Positions 49,575 through 62,587 of a stretch of DNA of 64,000 bases are shown here, in pieces. Source of the stretch: Phylloscopus collybita (Eukaryota; Chordata; Aves; Passeriformes; Phylloscopidae); NCBI GenBank assembly GCA_027886175.1, contig JAJNNQ010000075.1, forward strand, positions 4,133,001 to 4,197,000. Direction: 5' to 3'. Each line of letters opens with the position of its first letter. Within the stretch, counting starts at the first letter, position 1. Below the pieces are notes generated by a model. The model saw only the letters and a program-made list of their open reading frames with translations, was not told where the DNA came from and did not search any database. A program made the translations under genes and the position numbers.

Positions 49575-52500
49575 TTTCCATCCTTAAAGAAAGAGCTCAA
49601 AGGCTGGGAGGACCCTCTTGGAAGACTGACTGCAAGCACTTAAAAACTATTTGATATCCAGCCTTGTCTGAGCTCCTTCTGTCAGTCCTGGGGCTCCTGT
49701 GCTTGGATTCCCAATCTAGAAGTTCTTAAGGTTTCCTTAGTGAGGGCCAGCTGCACTCTCCTTTCCTTGAGTCCTCTGGCTCCCTTCCTGGGTGTGGGCA
49801 CTTTCTTTGTCCCTGGGATGGGGCTGTGCATCCATCCTGCTTGCACTGCACACCCCAGAGCAGAGCTGGCTGCCAGCTCCCCAGGGTGGAGCCAAGCTCT
49901 CTGCAGCTCAGCTTTGTGGGCTCTGGGGGGATTTGAAGGCTTCCCTACAGGTGGCTGCTTTACAGAGCTTTGCAAACACTCATGCTCTTTTCTCAATATA
50001 GAGGACACAAAAGATCTGGACAAAGTTTTTGTGTCAAGTGTTCCATGATAGCTGTTTCCTTCTGGGGTTAGGTCAGAGCTCTTGGGTTGTTCAGCATCTT
50101 TTCAGCTCTTAGCTTCTCATCTTGCTCTTTCTCACCTCATCCTTCCCACTGACTCCTCCATTCACTGCACTTTTCTGCTTTTCTTTGTTTGGTCCCAACA
50201 GAAAGGATCAACTTGTCCCTTTCTTTTTTTTTCTTCCTCTGCATCTCTGTTAGAGCCTTCCTAACACTTTGTTCATGTTGGGGAAAAAAAATGCTTCAAA
50301 CCCAATTTCAGCTGCTAAACTGGAGTTTGGCTCTCATATATCCTCTCTTTAAAGCATCTTGAGCTAATTTGGTTGAACAGGATGTTGTCTATTTTGTTAC
50401 AATCTGATGTTTCTTGTTGGAAGGATACTTTAGGCCCCTGCATTCATCAATTCCATAGCACCAGTGGGACTTGGTGTGTAGGTGACATGTCATTTTGCAC
50501 ACAATGCTCACTTCCTGGCCCTGTGTTCCTGATTCAGTATGATATCCAAGCATGTGCCTAATGCTAAACACATCAGTAGAAAAACAATAACAGACCCTCT
50601 TTTGACAGCTAATTCAGTCACATCTCCCTGGGAAATATGCTAGCACTGTGCCTAGGTGTACCCAGATCTTCATCTGAACCTGCAAATTTGTCATGGAGCC
50701 CCACATTGTGTTGCATGGGCTGTCACCACTGGCTCCCTGGAACCCTGGCACAGGGAGAAGGCATCTCATCAAAATCTGGCACTGTATTTATACAAGTCTG
50801 GGAGTGCAGATCCTTCCAGGCCAAGATGTGCTCAGTGTGTGGCTATACCAACCCCAGAAATGCACCTTGGAGGTGTGAATCAGAGGCACAGACTTGCCTG
50901 GGAAGCCACGTTGTCCCCAGCACTGTGCACCAGGCAAAGCAGTGCTCAGCCACCTCCTGCTTGCAGTTGCTCTTCCAAGTGTTTCTCTCCCAAGGGCTGG
51001 TGCCTGCACATCCCCCAGCCTCCCCATCTTCACAGCCACAGGAAAACTCAGGAGTGCTCAGAAATCACTTGGCATAAGGGAAGGCATATGTTAACAATGA
51101 GGCAGCACAGCACCATTTCTGTGATGGATCCTCTGCAGAGAGTTTGTTACAGCCCAGCCTCCTCTGATGCCAGGCTGGAGCAGGGAGATTCCAGCCCCTC
51201 TTCATCCTGGATTCAGCTTGAACAAAACAATGTAGACATTGCCAGAGAGAAATCAGGCCAACTTTTGAAACAGTTTAACAATGGGCATCTTGTTAATGAC
51301 TATGAGGTTGTCATCACTAATCTCTGTCAGAAATGGGGCCCTTCTGCTCTCCAAAGTCTGCCCCTGTTGTTACAAACTGGTCCAGGCTGGTGGCTGAGGT
51401 GGTGCCATGGTCTGATTCAGGCATCTGCCTTCCACCTCCTTTCCCAACTGCTCAGATCCAGAGCAGAGATGCCATTCCCTCCCCATTCCTTTGCCTGATT
51501 CACCTCTTCGTGTGGCCACACAAGGCTGAACCCATCAATGGGTTTGGGTTGAAAAGGGGAAAGAAAAGGCAGGGGAGTGTTTTCCTTTAGTGTGTGCACA
51601 TGCGAGTGAGTTGCTGATGTGAAGCTGCATCATCACACCGAAGCCTGTGAGGATGCAGCATCCCAGACCAGAAATTTTGGAGCAGAACAGGGGTAAATGA
51701 GCAGTGGGAGGAAGGGAGGGGGGGAAATGCAGAGGGGAATGATACAGGGCTACAAACAGACACCTTCACGAGGTGCCTGAAGTTAACCGAGATGAATCAA
51801 GGTGAAAGGGGTTATGTAACTGCCACCACATTAAAAATAGGTTATGCTGTATATTAAGATTTCATTTATAAATTGTTTATAAAGCATTCATAAATGTTAG
51901 ATGTGGTAAGCACGTTATGCACACAAATACTTTGTGTTCCAGCGTTATCGATGGCCGTGTCCACGGCAGCTGCAGGTATTACAGATGGTTAAATCACAGC
52001 TCTGGAGACCAGCAGTTCAATAGCAATACACAATAAAAGATTCATCCATCACCTCAACATGTATCAAGGAATTATGTGCTCTTTCTAAATGGAGCCTTAA
52101 TACGAAGTGTGACCTTAGGAACTGTGAGACAGGGAACTTTTACCCCTTTCATCCTTTTTTTTATTCCTAAAAAAACCCAAACCAAGCCAACAAAACACCA
52201 ACACCTGCCCCCACCCACCTCCCCCCCTCAAACTCTCAATTCACCAGCTTAATAATGATTGTGCTTTTCCTCACCTCTGGCTTGAGAAAGGCCACAGGCT
52301 TCTGAGAATTAAAAGGCTTTATGGAATACATACATTTGGATGTGCTCCCCTCTGCTGCAAATGTGTTTAGTGTGTTTTGGGGGGTATGGACTCCAGGGAT
52401 GCAGAAGGATGTCACCCCAGCAGGATGTCACCTTGCCAGCCAGGGTGTCTGCAGATCCCTGGAGAAAGCACAAGTGCAAAAGTCATGTGAATGTAAATTA

Positions 52501-53470
52501 AGTAAAGAGAAGAACAGAAGAGCCATGAAATAAGACTTGAACACAAAAATTTAATTTATTAAAATGAACCCTACCATCCAGCTCTGGCCATTTGTTTACA
52601 TGGAAGTTGTCTCCATGAAGATGCTTTTCCAGAGAAGATGCTACCATTGCAGACCCTCAGCACAAGGAAGACCATGTAAGAATTGTCCTTCCCTAGCATG
52701 ACATCCTTTGTAATCCTGGAGGAAGGTGTAAAGCCTGTCCATCCCCATCCCATCCCATCCCATCCCACCCCATCCCATCTCTCATTCCTGTGCAGAGCTG
52801 AGTCTCACAAGACTCTTTTCACAAGTGGAGGAGAAAGAAGATGCTCCTGTCTTTCCACTCTTGGCTGAAGTCCTGGCCAGGGCTGTGCCTTTACAAGTCT
52901 CTTGAGGAGGGCACTGCAGGGACTTGGCCCAGGTTTGTACTGTTGGAATTGTGTATCAAAATTAACCACTTGCATGTGGTGTCAGAACAAACACATGGAT
53001 AATGTGCATTTAAATGTCATACAAAAATAAGAAAAATTAGGTGCAAATGCTTTGGAATATTATTTTCAATACAAATACTGGGTAAATCTACCAGATTTTC
53101 CCTTTAGTGTAGCTCTCCAAATGTTGCTGCTGTTGGTTTCAATATAAAATCATATCCTCTAAAGCTTGTCCATGCTGAGGGCTCGGGGTCACACAAGCTC
53201 TGTTGAGAGAAACAACAGGAGGGATCAGTGATGTTGTTAACACAAACCTCTTTATTAAAAAACACTGGATATAAACAGGAGCCACATGATCTGTGCTTCC
53301 CAAAAAAGTCCACAGGGCAAGGGAGCTCTGTAAGGGAACACTCACCCTTCATCAGAAAAGTTTCCAACCTGAAATGTCTGTTTTTTGCCAGTGGCTGTAA
53401 AGAGAGGCCAGGGTGATGGGTTGGCACGGAGATATCCACTTACCAGACCAGTGCATTCAGATGAGATAAA
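49575..53470. other. Intergenic stretch downstream of TRAPPC9
   Basis: GC content rises in 49.7-51.5 kb, giving longer chance frames, including a 280-codon + frame at 50656-51498. That frame is rich in His, Ser, Gln, Trp and Cys and matches nothing I know. From 51840 to 51960 the sequence is AT-rich with repeated TTTATAAA/CATAAATG words that may be an ancient repeat. The CCATC array is at 52735. Confidence 0.55.
52735..52782 (+). repeat. CCATC pentanucleotide array
   Basis: About eight CCATC units with single changes (CCCATCCCATCCCACCCC). The Gly-Trp-Asp-Gly peptide on the minus strand is an artefact of it. Confidence 0.92.
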
Positions 53471-53471
53471 T

Positions 53472-53760
53472 CAGAACCACAGAATGGTCTGGGTTGGAAG
53501 GATCCTTAAGGACCTTGTTCCAACCCCCCTGCCATGGGCAGAGACACCTTTCACTATCCCAGGTTGCTCAGAACCCCATCCAACCTGGCCTTCAACACTT
53601 CCAGGGATGGGGCAGCCACAGCTTCTCTGGGCAACCTGTGCCAGGGCCTCACCACCCTCACAGTAAAGAAGTTTTTTCTAATGAGCAATCTAAACCTATT
53701 TTCTGTCAGTTTAAATCCATTTCCCCTTGTCCCTTAAATCCCCATGTCCTGTCCCATCAA
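53472..53760 (-). mobile_element. CR1 LINE fragment
   Basis: Antisense CR1: ACCACAGAATGGTCTGGGTT, CCAACCCCCCTGCCATGGGC, CACCACCCTCACAGTAAAGAA and CCCTTGTCCCTTAAATCCCC. It covers only the last 290 bases or so of the element. Intergenic position downstream of TRAPPC9. Confidence 0.92.
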
Positions 53761-55689
53761 ACATGGATGAAGTTAGCAAATGTGTTAAGTTTCAAGGAAC
53801 CCAGGGACACACCTCTGAACCCCAACTCTGAGCACAGGAGACTCATTTCTTTGAAGATCAGACTGAGCAAACCCCTTTCCCGCCCCATCCAGGATGCAGT
53901 TCCATGGGGTTCAGGTTTGTACATGGACTCTTCAGGCACTGTGGTACAAACATGAGGACTGTGCCTCATTCCCAGTACTTTTCCTTTTCACTACACCCAC
54001 CATGGGCCAGGTGCAGGGTGACCTTCTGGGCGAGGAGGGCACCAGGCAGCCTGTCAGCAAGGAGCCATATGATGGGGAAATACAGCTCTCCTGGGGAGCA
54101 TCCATGTGAAATGTCTGGGGGAAGAGGGAAACCTGCTGCAGCTTTATCTCAGCTTTGTGCAAACCTGCCCTGATGAGACCTTCAGCTGAGAGGCTTTTTG
54201 AGCTGTTCCCGAATGAGCATGGTCATATTTTCCTTCCCTCTGTTCCCTGCACCCCTGGCTGCACTGTAGATAAGGCAGCAGTGTTTTGGCAGCTGGGAGG
54301 TGATGCTCTATCTGTTTGCACATGCAGGACACTAATGGAAATGTGCCACCCATCACCATCACTGGGGTCAGTTTGCCTCTGCTCGTTGTGCTGGGGACAT
54401 TGGTTGTTTTGGTGGCAATGCAAAGAGCAGCAACGCTGGGCACAGACCACAGACCAGGCAGATGTCTGCTTTCAATACCCAAAAAGCCCCTGCACCAGTC
54501 TTGCTCACTGCTCTCTTGCTCGGTTCCAAACCTCTTTCTCCCCTAGCTTTTTTAGGTGTTTGGTTTCAGGGTATTTTTTTCTGACATCAGATTTATTTAT
54601 TTCATAGCCCCTCACTGTTCTCAGTGTCACTTTTCTGCAGGTAGACCATACCATTTTTCCTGTTCATTCAAACCCTGGGTTTCTGGGTTTGGAATTCTCA
54701 GAGAGAGTCCTGAGTCCTGTGCTGTGGATGAAGCCTTCCCTCTCTGTGTTCAAGTGCATCTCATGGCTTGTCCACCTCCTGCCTTGCTCTGCTGCCTGCC
54801 TGATTTCAAGGTTAGGCACTGAGAGAACAGTAGGACTCCTGCCTGTCTGGGCTCTCCCTCCACACCTGGCACATTTGGTTTGAATTAGTCCAAAACACTC
54901 TTGTCTTCTCTTCCTTCATCTACCAGTCCTCCTGCTGGCTCCCCACCACCACACAGGTGAGACTGGTTCTGGGGGCCTTGGTGCAGAGGAGAGGAGGCAG
55001 GAGGAGAGGAGGTTTGGTATCACCTCACTATCTCTTGCACAATCCGTGTTTTGTTGCTTAGTGACAATATCTTTATTCCAGTGCTAGGTGTGAAATGCTG
55101 AATGTGAGGTGCTGCCATGCAGCAAGGAGTGAAGCTTTGCTAAATGCCACATCTCACTCAGCACTGGTGATGGGGTTCCCAGCTCCTCTTCCAAACACTT
55201 CAGGGCTCATCAGGGCCTGGCACTGCAGATGGGCACAGCCAACCCCCAGCTCCATGGCACCAAAGCAGTGGTGGCTCTCTGCCATATTCAGAACTTGTGT
55301 CCAGGGGAGGGTGGGATGGGATTTAGGGGCAGATTCTTGCTGCCTAGAACTTCCTCAGACCAGCCCACAGAGCTCAGGAGTGGAAGACAACTGTCTCACA
55401 CATGTGTAGAAATGGCTTTGCTTACTTTGACCCGACATTTATTTTTATTCCACAGTCTTTCCCAGGAGGAAACACTTCAGCAACTCTTTTTCTCACTTCT
55501 ACCTGAAGATAAAAAGGCAACTCCCTACTGTTTGCAAGCCTCTGTCTTGTGGATACTGTAATTCACATTAAGAGAGGAGGCTCTGGAGCTTCAGGCAGTG
55601 ACAGCCAGAGTGTGACAACCCCAATGACATGAGCAAGGGAGCACAATGACCAGCCACCCTCAGCTTGTGCTTATGGGTCCAGAAACAGC
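53761..55689. other. Intergenic stretch without recognisable features
   Basis: Moderate GC and several overlapping chance frames on both strands (the longest about 150 codons at 54155-54607), none with a recognisable domain or a codon pattern I would defend. Confidence 0.55.
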
Positions 55690-55809
55690 CAGAGGAGAGG
55701 AGAGGAGAGGAGAGGAGAGGAGAGGAGAGGAGAGGAGAGGAGAGGAGAGGAGAGGAGAGGAGAGGAGAGGAGAGGAGAGGAGAGGAGAGGAGAGGAGGAG
55801 GAGAGGAGA
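55690..55809 (+). repeat. AGAGG pentanucleotide array
   Basis: More than twenty AGAGG (GAGAG-G) units, nearly perfect until 55790, ending in GGAGGAGG. It is followed directly by an old CR1 3' end. The Arg-Gly-Glu peptides in all + frames are artefacts. Confidence 0.97.
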
Positions 55810-55814
55810 AAGCT

Positions 55815-56030
55815 ATTTTAGTTGGAAGGGACCTAAAATGGTCATCCAGTCTAACTGCCTGACCACTTCAGGGCTGACCAAAAATTGAAGCATGTTATTA
55901 AGGTTTTTATCCAATTGACTCTTAAGCCCTGACAAGCTCGGGGAACTGACCAGTTCTCTAGGAAGCTGCTTCCAGTGTTTGACCTGACCTCTCAGTAAGG
56001 AAATGTGTCCCCCTAGAAAATACGAGGCAT
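55815..56030 (-). mobile_element. CR1 LINE fragment, older subfamily
   Basis: Antisense CR1 of an older type: TTAGTTGGAAGGGACCTAAA, AACTGCCTGACCACTTCAGG, GCATGTTATTAAGG and CTTCCAGTGTTTGACC. It abuts the AGAGG array ending at about 55809, so the array may have grown from sequence next to the CR1 tail. Confidence 0.82.
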
Positions 56031-57599
56031 TGTGAATTAGGAACAATCAATGACTCAGAATTGGACCAAAACTAAAAGAGTGGCAAAACTCCCCATCTGT
56101 ATCAGAGAGAAGAGCTCAGGGATGAAAGCCTGGTTCAATCAAAACAAAGCAACTGCTGTATGAAAACGTATATTTCATGGGCTACCTGTGACTGACAATG
56201 CACCAAATATATTTTGGACGGTCTGCCTTGCTAGTAAACCCTGCCTAATCCATTCAGGGGACTGGAGTGGCTGCAGCAGTCTTGTCTACACCAAAATAAT
56301 ATTCAATTTCTGTCTTGTTTGATATTGTTTCCTACAATGCAGCACAGTCTCAGCTGAAAACTGCATTGCTGTTCTTAGAACAAAAGATCTCTCCTTTTAG
56401 GTGAAGTATCCATTTGCATTAGGAATGCCCAGGGGATGTGGGCACAAGAACATGCTTTATCCACAGTCAAGGTTGAGCAGGGCTCTTGCTAAGCCCCAGC
56501 TCCTGTGTCTCAGGAAAAAAAAAAAATCAAAAAACCAAGTCAGGGCTGTAGCAACACATTTGGACAGTATTTTATCTACCATGCTGGGCAGCAAACCTGC
56601 ACCTGCAATGGTGCACAGGAGGGCTGTAACAGCAAGAACATACCTCTGGAATGGATTTAGAGATAATAAGAAATCATCTTAATGTGACTCTTGAATGTAC
56701 AAGGGACCTGGTAATAGTTACCATAGGTACACTTTCATTAACTCCCTTTAATTTAAAAGCTTGGTGTTTGCAGGAATCTTTTACTGGCAAGAAAAAGTGA
56801 AATCAAATGAAAAATAATCCTTCTGAAAAGCAATGCTGCTGTTTCCCCTAGGAGCTGCCCAGCACAGACTGAAATCACCTGCACTGGTCCCTCCAGCCAG
56901 GTCCACAGATGGTGCAGCCTGGGCCCCACGAGCACTGCCAGTCCTGCAGTGCCACCCCAGCGTCACCCATTCCCCCCTTGTCTCCACAGCAGGGACACAC
57001 CGTGCTCACTGAGTACAAACAGGGCCTGAGTGGGACCTTCCAGTGAGCAAAACACAAATGACAGCACCCAGCAGGTCACGGGAGCTACACCTTTTCCCCA
57101 TGTTCCAGGTGAGACTGGGCACAGTCCAGACTTGCAGCAATGATGTTCCTCCACCCAGGAATAACCCATGTTCTTACCCAGTGGAAAAAAAAAATTTAAA
57201 AGGTGGTTTAATACCCAAACCTAGTAGAGCTCTGCAACATAATATCTAAATGATATAATCAGGACGCAATGTAATTCTCCTGAAAGATAATAAGCTATTT
57301 GATCTACCCAATGCTGTATCTGCTCAAATCAATAAAAACACCATGAAAATTAGGAATCTCAGAATAAAAGCCTGAAGCTGAGACTTGTGATGGTTGAGTC
57401 CAGGGGAGACAGAGGATTGCTTCAACATAGGGATGTCCCATTCCCTCCTCCACTCCCCACCCTCCACCCTTTGGAGGTTTACACCGGCTTCTGCCAGGGG
57501 ACGAGGAGCAGAGCTGACCCAGCTACCTGCTGGTTGACTTTTCAACATCTTGCTGACCTCTTCTCCTAGTTGTTCTGTGAGCTATTCAGCTGTGTGAAA

Positions 57600-58390
57600 G
57601 CCTTCATTCAGAGGACAAATGTTGGGAAGGCCGTAGGAAATTTTGGGGTGGTGATGGAGTACTCCCGTGGCTGCAATAGGAAATGCCTTTATTGGCGGAA
57701 CAGGACGAGGGGTGGGGACACAGAAAGGAAAAATAGTTGGGTTCAGGAAAGGTTTATTAAAGGAAAATGACCCAACCATTAGATGCTATCTGTATTGTGA
57801 ATCATATGCATTTCCAGCTCAGCTTCAGCAGAGTTCCACGCTCCACAGGGATTGTGGTGTTTCAGTGAGGTGACCTTTGGGCACAGCTGGGGACTTTGGG
57901 GCTAAATGTGCAAATTAACTTTACCATGTCCCCTCAGCTTGCCCTTGAGACTTCTGTCAGAGGAGAATTATGGAAGTTATAGCTATGGGGTTAACTTAAA
58001 GTTTTTATTAATGATCAAATGATGATCAGATGGAAATTAATTGGTGATTAAGTGAGAATCAATTAAGGATTAAGTAATAATTGAATGTTAGTGAAACAGT
58101 GATTTAACAATGAGTTGACAATGATTTGACAAATATTTAATGGTGATTTTGGAGATGACTTAAACAATAGGTTAGACAGTGATTTGACAATGATTTCAAA
58201 AGTGATTTAAAAAGTGGTCAAGCACTCTACTACTTGCTTCACTTCAAATAGTTAACCTATAGCTGGATATATGGTGCTAGCATACAATGTACTTGTAAGC
58301 TCAATGTGAAATACTGGTTAGCTCTTTCTAGATATCAGGTGTTGGATAAGGGATCTCTCAGCCTCAAGAAATAACCCTGAGAAATACCTC
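57600..58390 (-). mobile_element. Possible LTR-derived segment with decayed minisatellite
   Basis: The minus strand carries CCTTTAATAAACC (AATAAA, near 57755), in a context resembling avian retroviral LTRs. The segment farther along, with AGATATCAGGTGTTGG near 58330, also looks LTR-like. I found no paired ends or target duplication, and this could be unrelated unique sequence. Confidence 0.25.
58010..58217 (+). repeat. Degenerate minisatellite, period about 11 bases
   Basis: Repeated diverged units of the form (A)TGATTTGACA: GTGATTTAACA, ATGAGTTGACA, ATGATTTGACA, ATATTTAATG, GTGATTTTGG, ATGACTTAAACA, ATAGGTTAGACA, GTGATTTGACA, ATGATTTCAAA, GTGATTTAAAA. Units of 10 to 13 bases alternate, and the upstream part (58010-58090) keeps the GATTAA core. 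Confidence 0.7.
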
Positions 58391-59017
58391 TGCCCAAGGG
58401 GTGGATCAGTGCTGTGCAGCCCACTGCCATGCAGGGGCATGCAGTAGGGCATCACTGAGCTGGGGGATTTCTGTGCTATGGTTTCAGGTGGAGGCACAAG
58501 AAGTGTGTTTGGTGTCTTATGTCTGTCTCTTTTTTCTTTTATTGACTACCAGGATGCAATTCAAAATAACCTGCAAGAAGCTTTGGCTACACTGTGGGCA
58601 GTTTACACAAGGATATGTTTGGGTCTTGACATCTTTCAAACTCTTCATCCTGGGCTCACCTGGAAAAACCAAAGGGTCCAGGGGTGGGAGATTTTATGGG
58701 ATAAACCAGGAATGCAAAAGTACTTCACAGAAGAAGAAAATACATATCTATGAGTGTCTTTGGGTGTTTTCTCTGTAGTGCATCCAGGGCATCTCCTTGC
58801 CCTTGGTTGACCTTCACATCACCACAAGGTTGAGGAGAAACTCACATGTGCCGTGGAATGGGAAATATGGGTTGAGGGACTTCTCATGTATAAGAAAGAG
58901 CTGAGATCTCTTGTTCCTGAAGGGAAGAAGCTGGAATGAAATTGAATGGCCACTATCCATTTTTGTGTATCAGTGTCCAGGTAATATCTCAGTAAGAGTA
59001 AGGGTTTAACATCAATG

Positions 59018-59042
59018 AGACTGATTGATTGACTGATTGATA
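59018..59042 (+). repeat. Short TGAT tetranucleotide run
   Basis: GACTGATTGATTGACTGATT and following GATAGA: about five imperfect units. Confidence 0.75.
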
Positions 59043-61659
59043 GACAGCTAAAGCAAATTTTTATTATAAAAATGGTGTCTGGAGAAAGAACTTTGCAAGG
59101 AAAGCTGGGTCACAAAGTGAACCTCACAATGAGGCATGGAAAAGTGGCCAACAGAGTTAGCCTGGTCTTTACTTCACACACTGGAACCTTCCCAGAGCTA
59201 CTCCAGTCGTGGCAGCCTGAAGCACATTGCTCTCTCCTCTCCAGCACTTGTGTTGTTTTCTTATCTCCCGTTTCTGACTTGTTCACAACCCACTTTATCC
59301 CTACCTTGCCATCTGAGGTGGCAATGTCCCCTTTGCAGTGGGGTTCCAGGACATCTGGGTGCTGAGGAGCAAAAGGGGCCCTGTGTGGAGAACTGGCAAA
59401 GGCCAAGCTGCAACAGGAGCCCAGGCAGGCTTGACCACAGCACCTGAACAATGGGTGGGCATCCACCTGAGAGCCTCTGGTCTGCAGGCTGAGCATGAGA
59501 ACAGACATCTCAATGCAAAACAGAGAGAAATGCCCCTGTCTTAGTGAAACTCATCCCACCATAGGCTTCGACTCCCACAAAGCATCTCAGCATGTGAAGT
59601 GACTGCTTATCCAAACCCTTCTCCCACAACCTCTGCTGCTTTGCCCCAGGCTCAGCAAGAGCCTCTGAGCTGTGTACAAATTAAGATGGAATTAAATCCC
59701 TCTTTTCTTGCAAGGGGCTCTGTAGGGAGCAGCCACCCCAAGGATCTGGGTTTCATGCCCCTTACACCCAACTTTTCACCATCCTTCTCCTGGCCTCAGG
59801 TGCATATGGAAACCCTCCTGTCCCTTGGTACATCTGGCAGGTCTGGTTGTGTTTCTGCAGGCAAGGAGAGCTGACAGCCTGTGAAAGGGCTGCACCTCTC
59901 TAAATACTGATTTTTGCAGCAAAGGCACCAGTGCTGCCAGAAACTCCTGCAGGATTCAGACCCATTGAAGGATCACAAGCAAGGCAAGTGTCACTGGGTC
60001 CTTCTGCGAAAGCTGGAGGGAGCCTGTCCCCATTCAAGGAGCAGCTGGCACACGGAATTCGTCTGAGCAAGCTGTAAAGGATCTTTCAGCCCTGCAGGGT
60101 CTGTGCAGAGTGGCTGGCACGGCTGCCTCAGCAGTGAGTCACACCTGTACTCCACTTTCCAACACAAGGCATTACATGCAAATGTTCTGGGGCGTTTTTG
60201 GAAAGCAGCTTCATACTGGTACCCCCTTTGCCTCTCCCCTTAGCTACAGCACCTTGTGTAACTGAGAAATATGGCATATTTATCCCATTCCTCAGGCTGT
60301 CTCTATGCTCTTTCACTGTACCTTGGAAACCAAATTTCTATTCTTGCCAACAAATCACTTTCAGATGAATGGGGGAGTGTGTGATAGCTTGGATTTCTTT
60401 TAAAATTTTTTTTCAAGAGTTGTTTTTTTTTTTTTTTTGCAATCTAAGTAAAGACTTTAGGATCTATTTTTAAAGATTATGTCCCCCCCCTCCACCCACT
60501 GTGCTGCAACAACTGAACATTTTGGCTTGATGAGAATATTAGTAAAGCAGTCACAATCTGTAGGGTGCACTTCTTAAAACTACATTGCATAATGGGAAAA
60601 GCATAACACAACAAAATGCAGTGGGGGCTGGGGTTTTCTGTAGTATGGGAACTGAAAAGTCATGTCTTCAGCCAGGATTGATCACCAACCAGTTCACAAT
60701 AACCCACCCCCTGACCTTTCCTGCTTTTGTCTCCCAGATATAAATCTATCGATTTTAGGGCTATGCTACAGAGTGGTTAGTACAATGTTTTGTGGGAAAT
60801 GTACCTGCCTAAACAATCTCTTTTTCCTCCTTGATATATTTTGGTATTTAAGGAAACCAATAAGTACAGTAATGGCAACGATACGCCTGTAAGATGATTT
60901 GAAAAGTGTGGTTTAACCATTAGAGTCTGGGGGAATTGCATTAGCTTTAATAAAATCCTATAGGACTTCAATGAGGGTAATAACTTTAAAATGTTTTTTA
61001 TTAGCAGCATTGCCAATACCTGTTCTGAGATCTGCAGTGTTAACAAATCAGACGTGATAAAAAAATTCCACTTGATTCGCATGGAGGCTTCTGTGTTCAA
61101 GGAAAAACATAGCCCTTCCTAGATTTTATTGGAAGTCCTCGGGAATTAGCCACCCACATGGGGTGTAATGAGTGATTAATGCTGGTCACATGCTATTTAT
61201 CCCTTAAAATGTAATCATGAGCTGATTATTTTGTGATTTGATTAAGAAGCTGCATGGACTTGGATTCAAAGGAAAACACATGGAAGAAGAGTTGAAAGAC
61301 AAAGGTTGCCGCTAGGTAAGGATGTTCTTGGGACCTTGGTATAACCAAATATCTCTGATTAAAATTCAGCTTTTGCAGTGCTTTAGGCTGCTCTGCGTTG
61401 CATCTATCTTAGAAGAACTGGGCTAAGTTGATGAGGGTAGATGAGTGAATTTGGCCTTATTCTGCAGATTTTAGTGCAGCTAAAAGCAATAATATTGCAC
61501 TTCAGTCCTCTGAAAGACATGGAGGAGAAGGGGAAGAAAAGGTGAAAATTTGATATAATGTTTAAATTTTGAAAAAGAAGTACATTGTGAGCTGAGCTCC
61601 CCTCTTTGAATAACTACTCTTTGGGAGTGCCTTTGCCTTTGACAGCAAACTTGGGATGA

Positions 61660-61686
61660 TAATAATAATAATAATAAATTAATAAT
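61660..61686 (+). repeat. AAT trinucleotide microsatellite
   Basis: Seven AAT units and then AAATTAATAATG. Confidence 0.92.
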
Positions 61687-61975
61687 GTCCTGTGGCTCTG
61701 TGATTTGGCATATGGTGAAGGACCTTGATAGACAGATACATGTGACTATCCCTGCCACTGAGATGGGGTAACAACCATAGCACCACCAAGTCCTGGAATG
61801 GGTGTTTTCTAGGCCTCTTCTTGTTTCTGATGTCCTAAACTAATCTGTGCTGGCCTACAAGAGGGTTGAAGCTATCTGTTTGGGGCAAGGTGAAAAAAAA
61901 AAGAAAGATGGTTTCATTTTTAACAACTTTCTTCTTTCTTGAGTGATTGTTTTGCTGTTTTTTTTCTGTTGTTGT

Positions 61976-62108
61976 TTTATGTTTGTTTGTTTGTTTGTTT
62001 TTGCTGTTTTGTGTTTTTTTTTGTTTGTTTTTTTTTGGTTTTTTTTTGTTTGTTTTTTTTTTTTTTTTTTTTTTTTTGTTTGTTTTGTTTTGTTTTGTTT
62101 TTTTTTCC
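61976..62108 (+). repeat. T-rich tract with TTTG units
   Basis: TTTG units at both ends enclose T runs of 9 to 20 bases. The frame rich in Lys, Gln and Thr on the minus strand is an artefact. Confidence 0.93.
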
Positions 62109-62587
62109 TGTTATGGTAGGTTTTTCTTTTGAAGGCCTGAGATGTGACCATGATAACTGAGATGCCTTCTCCGGGAGGTGCTGGATATCAAAATCTAGGA
62201 AGAGTCTTGTGAGAACCAGAAGGTGGTTTCGAATGAGCCACAGAGGAGCCACGAGGTGTGTGTCTGCAAATCTGCTGGCCTTCTGCTGGCAATTGCAGGG
62301 AGAAGAAGAGGAGCCCGTGTCTGTGTATGAATGCAAAACAGTTGATGTGAGAATGGATGCTTATCCTAATTAACTGAGTGAAAGCAAATTCAATTTGTCT
62401 GGCAAATATGTGCATCTTGAATTCAGTTTGCTTTATAATGGTTTGAGTTTAACCCTGTTAAAGGACTGTTATCCAGCACATAATGCCTGGAAGTAAATGG
62501 GAGACTTCACTGGTGAGGGGTCTGTCCCCATCTGAGAAAAAAACAAGAAGAAATGTAGAATAAAAAATGAGGAAAAGAGTTTCCATC

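Larger units (their letters stand above)
58391..62587. other. Intergenic stretch, possible conserved noncoding blocks
   Basis: No gene or transposon was recognised. The T-rich tract at 61976 and AAT run at 61660 are listed separately. Around 61150-61260 there is a cluster of TGATTAAT, TAATCATGA and GATTTGATTAAG words, the kind of AT-rich homeodomain-site text often seen in conserved noncoding elements; this is inference only. Confidence 0.45.

Noticed and set aside
50656..51498. 280-codon + frame, the longest open frame in the window
   Set aside because: Composition is rich in His, Trp, Cys, Gln, Ser and Pro, it overlaps other open frames on both strands, and there is no domain, no splice context and no known homologue. 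Raised GC explains the lack of stops.
55646..55888. Arg-Gly-Glu repeat peptides
   Set aside because: Translation of the AGAGG array; all + frames are open because the unit contains no stop.
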